From contig PZPC01000036.1 in NCBI GenBank assembly GCA_003045895.1, positions 1-53,524 of the forward strand: a DNA stretch of 53,524 nt, read 5' to 3'. The stretch is from Bacteroidota bacterium. Lineage in GTDB: Bacteria > Bacteroidota > Bacteroidia > Chitinophagales > Saprospiraceae. Position 1 is the stretch's first letter. The number at the start of each line of letters is the position of its first letter. The notes under the pieces were generated by a model. It was not told the DNA's origin. It saw nothing but the letters and a program-made list of their open reading frames with translations, and did not search any database. A program made the translations under genes and the position numbers. Positions 52,401 to 53,524 of the stretch are shown here, piece after piece.

Positions 52401-53241
52401 CCAGGTGCAAACGCCACTGTACGCCAGCAACTTCTACGGCCTGGGCAACGAGACCATCAATCCGGAAGAAGTGCTGGAGCAAGATTACAACCGCCTGCGC
52501 CAGCGCAAAGTCGACCTGGCTACCCTGCTGGCCTACCGCCCCAACCCTAATGTGGAGATCTTGCTGGGGCCCCGCTTCCAGTCGATCCGCATCGACCGGA
52601 CACCGGGCCGCTACATCGACGAGATTGGCGACAACTTCCCCGCCGAAGTCTTCGATGGGGTAGAGCTACTGAGCCTGGAAGCAGGCCTCCAGTTCAACAA
52701 CGTCGACGAGCTCAGCTTCCCAACGCGCGGCCTGCGGTTTGCTCTCAAAGGCAGCTGGACCAACCAACTCGACGGCGAAGACTTCAACTTCCCGGCCCTC
52801 GAAAGCGAACTCACGCTCTACCAGCAACTCGACCGCCAGGGCAAGCTCGTCGTAGCCACGCAGGTAGGCATTCAGCACATGCTATCCGATAGATTCCCCT
52901 TCTTTTTGGGTGCCCAGCTCGGTGGCCTGGGGCCCGAGGGGAACCTCCGGGGCTTCCGACGCGACCGCTTCACCGGACGCACGGCCTTCCACCACAATAC
53001 CGACCTGCGCTGGAAAATAGGCTACTGGAACAACCGCGCCATACCCATGTCGTTCGGCCTCACCACTTCTTTCGACTACGGCAAGGTGTCGCTTGACGAT
53101 ATCGAGAGCGAACGCATCCACTACAGCTACGGGGCAGGGGCGTTCCTTTCACCCTTCGACCTCCTCACCATCCACCTCGGCGGCTACGTCGGCAACGGCG
53201 AAGAGCTGCGCTGGCTGTTCGGTGGTGCTTTTTTCTTTTAG
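49480..53241 (+). CDS. Lipoprotein fusing a metallophosphoesterase, a kinase-like middle region and an Omp85-type barrel
   Basis: The 1253-aa protein starts MPKMFTPVSLVVLLLFSGCA, a lipoprotein-type signal. Residues about 40-335 are a calcineurin-like phosphoesterase: LGDNLYPAG (about 87), GDHDWYEYG (about 128), MHHPVFSNG (about 228), AHEHSLQYW (about 309). The first motif reads LIGGTG, where an Asp metal ligand (GDxG) is normal. About 430-870 is a middle region with VIGDWDRHDDQWRW (about 610) and IPRDRDQAFANYDG (about 638), reminiscent of the DRH and metal-binding Asp motifs of CotH/FAM20/PI-kinase-like folds (inference). From about 910 to the end is a bacterial surface antigen/Omp85 barrel (FPTRGLRFALKGSWTNQL, LGGLGPEGNLRGFRRDRFTG), ending in Phe. 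Similar phosphoesterase-barrel fusions occur in Bacteroidota; their role is unknown. An upstream TTG at 49405 was rejected. Confidence 0.85.
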   Translation: MPKMFTPVSLVVLLLFSGCANYHLNYSPAARDWQQAVLPVEPPVYTIYLIGGTGTSTNAGQDLPALRALQTTLAGANKNSALVFLGDNLYPAGMAPKSEATDRDRAEAALDTQLASFAHYAGRVFFVAGDHDWYEYGVAGLQRQARYLDKESDGKARLLPRPGCGDPVEVELTDDITLLLLDSQWWLANWRGITAINDGCEAKSRADFAFLLQEAMKSNRRQELVVAMHHPVFSNGPHGGKFTLSEHLFPLRDIHPSLVLPLPLVGSAVRLLQASLGLRQDLANSTYNDLRKLLTSQANAIGDVVFAAAHEHSLQYWDKDNQHYIVSGSGARASGSRTGNGARFAYGGVGFSQLNYYPDGQVWVQYFQTPAGAEKQLVYQQKIKPSRAERKLPAPATPEVQTYSFAATSQRTLPLSAVNFQRTATGQAIWGHHYRDAYGTEMQVRELDLRQANLVPVKRGGGFQTNSLRLENTHNGKQYTLRSIDKDASRTVPYPLNTNLILDIVRDNFSASHPLGALAVAPLAEAAGVYHANPQLVYLPTQPALGDFNADYADALYLFEERPDDKQWCDDPAFGNPQDIISTFDMLEEVRQDHDHLVDQRWTIRSRLFDLVIGDWDRHDDQWRWAAIERGKKVYYRPIPRDRDQAFANYDGFIFDIARLVSPKSKQWRPYTDQLGRTHWATYNAFLFDQSFLTGLSWANWQEAASHLQTTLTDEVIEQSFASAWPEPFLGRDGPAIKATIKGRRDQLVAIAQDYYTFLAKNVDVLGTDKKDLFLVERLDDQHTRVRVFDTNKEGDQEAVKYDRTFLSSETQNIYCYGLGDEDIFQVRGQVRYGSKVHLIGGEGDDQFDDQSKSTRAGCLVQLYDFKKEDNQLVHTSDSRDRRSQRPEDNLYNRRSTAYLHNFNAVLPFLGFNPDDKLFAGFQGTYTRYGFHKAPYASQHRYGALVSLASGGVSAYYQGDFAHVIGRWGLQLGAQVQTPLYASNFYGLGNETINPEEVLEQDYNRLRQRKVDLATLLAYRPNPNVEILLGPRFQSIRIDRTPGRYIDEIGDNFPAEVFDGVELLSLEAGLQFNNVDELSFPTRGLRFALKGSWTNQLDGEDFNFPALESELTLYQQLDRQGKLVVATQVGIQHMLSDRFPFFLGAQLGGLGPEGNLRGFRRDRFTGRTAFHHNTDLRWKIGYWNNRAIPMSFGLTTSFDYGKVSLDDIESERIHYSYGAGAFLSPFDLLTIHLGGYVGNGEELRWLFGGAFFF

Positions 53242-53286
53242 AAGAATGGTACCCGGTTGACATTCAAACGAGCGCTTAGGGCGTGC

Positions 53287-53313
53287 CCGGCGGGCTCGTT
53301 CCTCGCCCGCCGG
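53287..53313. repeat. Hairpin in the terminal repeat-rich spacer
   Basis: CCGGCGGGC (53287-53295) and GCCCGCCGG (53305-53313) form a perfect 9-bp stem. It lies 46 bp past the Omp85-fusion stop codon with no T-run, so it is more like a palindromic dispersed element than a terminator. Confidence 0.5.
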
Positions 53314-53414
53314 TCGGCGTCTTGCGGGCTCCCCGTTGGGTCGGTACTGCGTACCAGGCCCTTCAGGTGCCTCACGCGCTACGGCCAGCGGTGCGGGGAA
53401 GCGGTTCCAGAGGG

Positions 53415-53524
53415 ACGCCTGCCACGTCTTTAGCGTGGAAACATCCCTGCCAAGGTCGTCAGACCCTGGACCAAAAGCCCCTGGTAGAAGGAGTTCTGTA
53501 AGAACGCCTGCCACGTCTTTAGCG
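53415..53524. repeat. Two copies of a REP-like 21-bp element
   Basis: ACGCCTGCCACGTCTTTAGC and its final G occur at 53415-53435 and 53504-53524, 89 bp apart; the second is cut by the window end. Both are the reverse complement, with a C/T change, of the tandem units at 2200-2241. Confidence 0.8.

Overview
The window reads as a chromosome segment from a member of the Bacteroidota, most likely a Saprospiria (Lewinella-like) bacterium. The evidence is a PorP/SprF protein beside an OmpA/PD40 protein and a giant PKD protein with a type B type IX secretion (T9SS) tail, a nuclease with a type A T9SS tail, TAnnTTTG promoter elements, starts that mostly lack Shine-Dalgarno sequences, and GC-rich coding sequence. 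The taxon is inferred from these features only. No tRNA, rRNA, CRISPR array, transposase or integrase gene was seen.

Layout. 1-2.4 kb: a cyclic-nucleotide-domain/PP2C phosphatase and a small outer-membrane barrel, then a repeat-rich spacer. 2.4-21.9 kb (minus strand): a Tc (ABC) toxin operon, transcribed as a repetitive fibre-like protein, a 64-aa coiled coil, a fused TcB-TcC protein with an unrecognised 274-aa C-terminal cargo, and a 3580-aa TcA with four LamG-like modules. A perfect 19-bp inverted repeat lies between TcBC and TcA. Near-identical 50-bp direct repeats flank the operon. 22.0-22.9 kb: an AT-rich two-gene module (amber-truncated nucleotidyltransferase-like gene plus a small helical protein) bracketed by inverted GTTAGGC/GCCTAAC boxes, resembling an integron cassette with an attC-like end. 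22.9-28 kb: a CocE-type hydrolase, a STAND NTPase with a predicted extracytoplasmic domain, and a solitary C-terminal piece of a contractile-injection-system tape-measure-associated protein. 28-35.9 kb: an AAA/DUF4143 ATPase behind 22-bp-spaced repeats, a beta-helix lipoprotein, a subclass B1 metallo-beta-lactamase followed by a secreted endonuclease I, a DUF6159 membrane protein, a PhoD phosphatase and a beta-helix protein.

36.8-47.1 kb: a tight three-gene unit (PorP/SprF, OmpA/PD40, giant PKD adhesin) that probably exports and anchors the adhesin through T9SS. 47.2-53.2 kb: a small beta-barrel, a geranylgeranyl-reductase-family flavoprotein, a possible small RNA, and a lipoprotein that joins a metallophosphoesterase, a possible atypical kinase-like segment and an Omp85 barrel. 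The window ends in REP-like repeats related to those beside the toxin operon.

The most unusual region is the Tc operon with its neighbours: two extra upstream genes, lectin-like modules in the receptor subunit, an unknown cargo, flanking repeats, an adjacent cassette-like insertion, and an injection-system fragment about 6 kb away.
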